Of a stretch of DNA of 64,000 nt, positions 62,195-64,000 are shown piece after piece (position 1 is the stretch's first letter; the number at the start of each line of letters is the position of its first letter). The notes below the pieces were generated by a model. The model searched no databases, was not told the origin of the DNA, and worked only from the letters and a program-made list of their open reading frames with translations. The position numbers were made by a program, and so were the translations under genes. This DNA is from Litoditis marina (Eukaryota > Nematoda > Chromadorea > Rhabditida > Rhabditidae), in contig OZ038433.1 of NCBI GenBank assembly GCA_964036275.1, positions 33,947,336-34,011,335 of the forward strand. The letters run 5' to 3'.

Positions 62195-64000
62195 GACTTT
62201 GCGTTTCACTCAGTTCTTTGATGAGGACTCGCGTAGAACTGCTCATTCGAAAGAGATTATAGGCATTTATCGCCAGAAGCTTACACAATTAATTCCACTC
62301 TGCGGTATGGTACAGTCGGTATTGTTGGGAAATCTTAACATCCCTTTCCTTTGAGGATCGGATTGCTAATTGGTCGTCTAGCAGGGTGAACATACGGTTC
62401 TGTCCATGATTTGATGCAACGTGCTTCTTGACCGGGGTTGATTCACACAATCGGTGTTTGCTTCCATGAATTTATTTTTTTAGTGATTCGTACAACCTGA
62501 GATTTTGTGTGTTAAGAAAACTAATCTACAACACGCCTGAACGATGATTTGTTTCTGGTAACATAGTCCCTGTACCCTTGAGCTGTTTTGGGGTTCACGT
62601 CGACTTGTAATCCGTGATTCAAACATTCATCCGTTGCCTCGAAAGACCGTATAAGTTGATGTTTCCATTTCGAATTCTTAACAGTTGAAATTCCGGAGAA
62701 CAGAATGAACCTTGAAGAAATGCGAGTGGTTGCAAATTCATTTCCAATCAATGGTGTTGTATGTTCAATTTCGAGAGCGGTGCACCAGTCTTCCAGGTCT
62801 TGATCATGAAAACTACAACGCATCTGGTCGATGTAACGTAACGGTCATGTCCGTTTTAATTCCGAGCACTATTTCAACTCTCGCGCGCGATCTTTTTTTC
62901 AATTCTGGCTAGTTTATTCAATTCTGATTCGTTTTCTCTGGTTTGTTTGTCGGTGTTTTGTGTCTGTATCCTCGTGTTTGCCCGGCGGTTGTTTCATTTG
63001 GAACCAATGTTGTTAAGGAGCTAATAGGTACTCTTGTGCATTGTTGTCGCCTACCCAACAGATAAAGTTATCTTCCTCCGTCAAGCTTTCTTTACAAATA
63101 AGTGTATTTATACGGAGTCAAGAGATCGAATTTTTACAGCCGGCGTAGCAATCCCCCCAAAGCCAACCAACTCTCACATATATGTCGCTGATGTACCTCA
63201 CGGAGGTGCCAAATGGCCAAATTGACTATCACATGAGGTCAAACGTCACAAAACGTAGCAAAAACTCTCCGTCTCTGCTTTGTGCACTCTTTTTCATGAA
63301 ACCGATATTAAATACGGCGCAGGCTGAGGGGTGGTGACATGCATTTCGTAAACCGGGCGTTGGTGAAAACACAAGTTGCTCGCATAATTGATGGCTCATT
63401 ATCTTATGGATTGACTTCATTTTTCAAATGATATCAAGAGAACAAGTTTAACATAGGGTATACATTGGAATTGACCGATGAATTAAGAGTTTAAATAATA
63501 TCAAAATAATGCCGAAATAACTGAGTGCTTTATTGAACACCCAAAACTGAAAATGTATCTTTCACAAAATTCTTCGCAACTCAACTCAATTCGCACTGAA
63601 CATCCAACAACCCAAAATTTAGCCACTTGCATTCCTACGGAGACTGCTACAGGAAGACAAAAAATCTTGAGTCCGTTTTTCTAACGTAAATACTTATCGG
63701 GGAGGTTTGAATTGTTTGCTTCAGATTATGATTCTCTATCAGAGAGAAAATGCAAAACTTTTTTTTCGAGAAGTTAAAGTTTGCATCAGGAAAGGGCACT
63801 GGTTTGAATGTGTAGTAAGAGTTGGAGTAGAAATGACGTGAACTATATAACGCGATTCAAGAATTTAATCAATCAAGGAATCATACTTGAAAAACCAAGT
63901 TTTCAACTTCACCTAACTACTTTATTTACGAATATAATTTACGCATGACATTAATACAGAACTAAAACTAGCTCGTCTTACTTTCAGTCCTAATTTCATA
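62195..64000. other. Intergenic region with a possible gene fragment
   Basis: The best ORF is minus 62823-62521 (about 100 aa, ending NKSSFRRVVD). It looks more protein-like than its neighbours but matches nothing I know and has no visible flanking exons. Near 63630-63860 there are decayed copies of the 25-bp-inverted-repeat family. No gene is claimed here. Confidence 0.35.

Noticed and set aside
62521..62823. 100-aa minus ORF
   Set aside because: More protein-like than average but unsupported by splice sites or a recognisable family, so it is mentioned only in the intergenic entry.

Overview
This window is nuclear DNA of a nematode, most likely a rhabditid. The evidence is AT-rich DNA with short introns carrying GT...TTTCAG ends, acceptor-like sites just upstream of several start codons (as expected for spliced-leader trans-splicing), nematode-type seven-transmembrane chemoreceptor genes, a secreted protein with a ground-like (hedgehog-related) domain, and many TA-flanked inverted-repeat transposons. 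All gene models were built by hand from splice sites and reading phase; no search was run.

Layout. 0-7.6 kb: a fragment of a Penelope-type reverse transcriptase, the 3' end of an unidentified minus-strand gene, and two GC-rich repeats in opposite orientation. 7.9-14.6 kb: two tandem minus-strand chemoreceptor genes (331 and 330 aa) with the same four-exon structure. 16.6-47.4 kb: one very large minus-strand gene. I can join 50 exons with no phase break into about 1926 aa: a signal peptide, then repeated units of EGF-like, von Willebrand factor A-like (VWA) and other extracellular segments, then a Ser/Thr-rich linker and a fourth VWA. Its introns hold several TA-flanked elements, two of them closely flanking the small penultimate exon. 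48.6-50.4 kb: a third chemoreceptor gene on the plus strand. 50.7-53.4 kb: an unrecognised multi-pass membrane protein on the minus strand, converging on it.

54.7-62.2 kb: a family of small secreted Gly/Cys/Pro-rich proteins. The first gene (54.7-56.9 kb) is complete, with a low-complexity N-terminus, a dibasic RRKR site and a ground-like domain. Beside it lies a roughly 4.4 kb imperfect palindrome. Each arm carries one short paralogue, read outward from the centre, that keeps the low-complexity part and the RRKR site but ends before the ground-like domain. One arm has gained a 688-bp TA-flanked element, and the other arm keeps the empty target site.

How the genes relate: the chemoreceptors are sensory membrane proteins, while the VWA/EGF protein and the ground-like family are extracellular proteins. 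Nothing suggests one pathway or operon joining them. The most unusual features are the 50-exon gene with four VWA-like units whose metal-site positions all look degenerate, the inverted duplication of the domain-lost paralogues with a conserved GC-AG intron, and the related mariner-type elements, one of them a long foldback structure with mirrored 31-bp repeat arrays.
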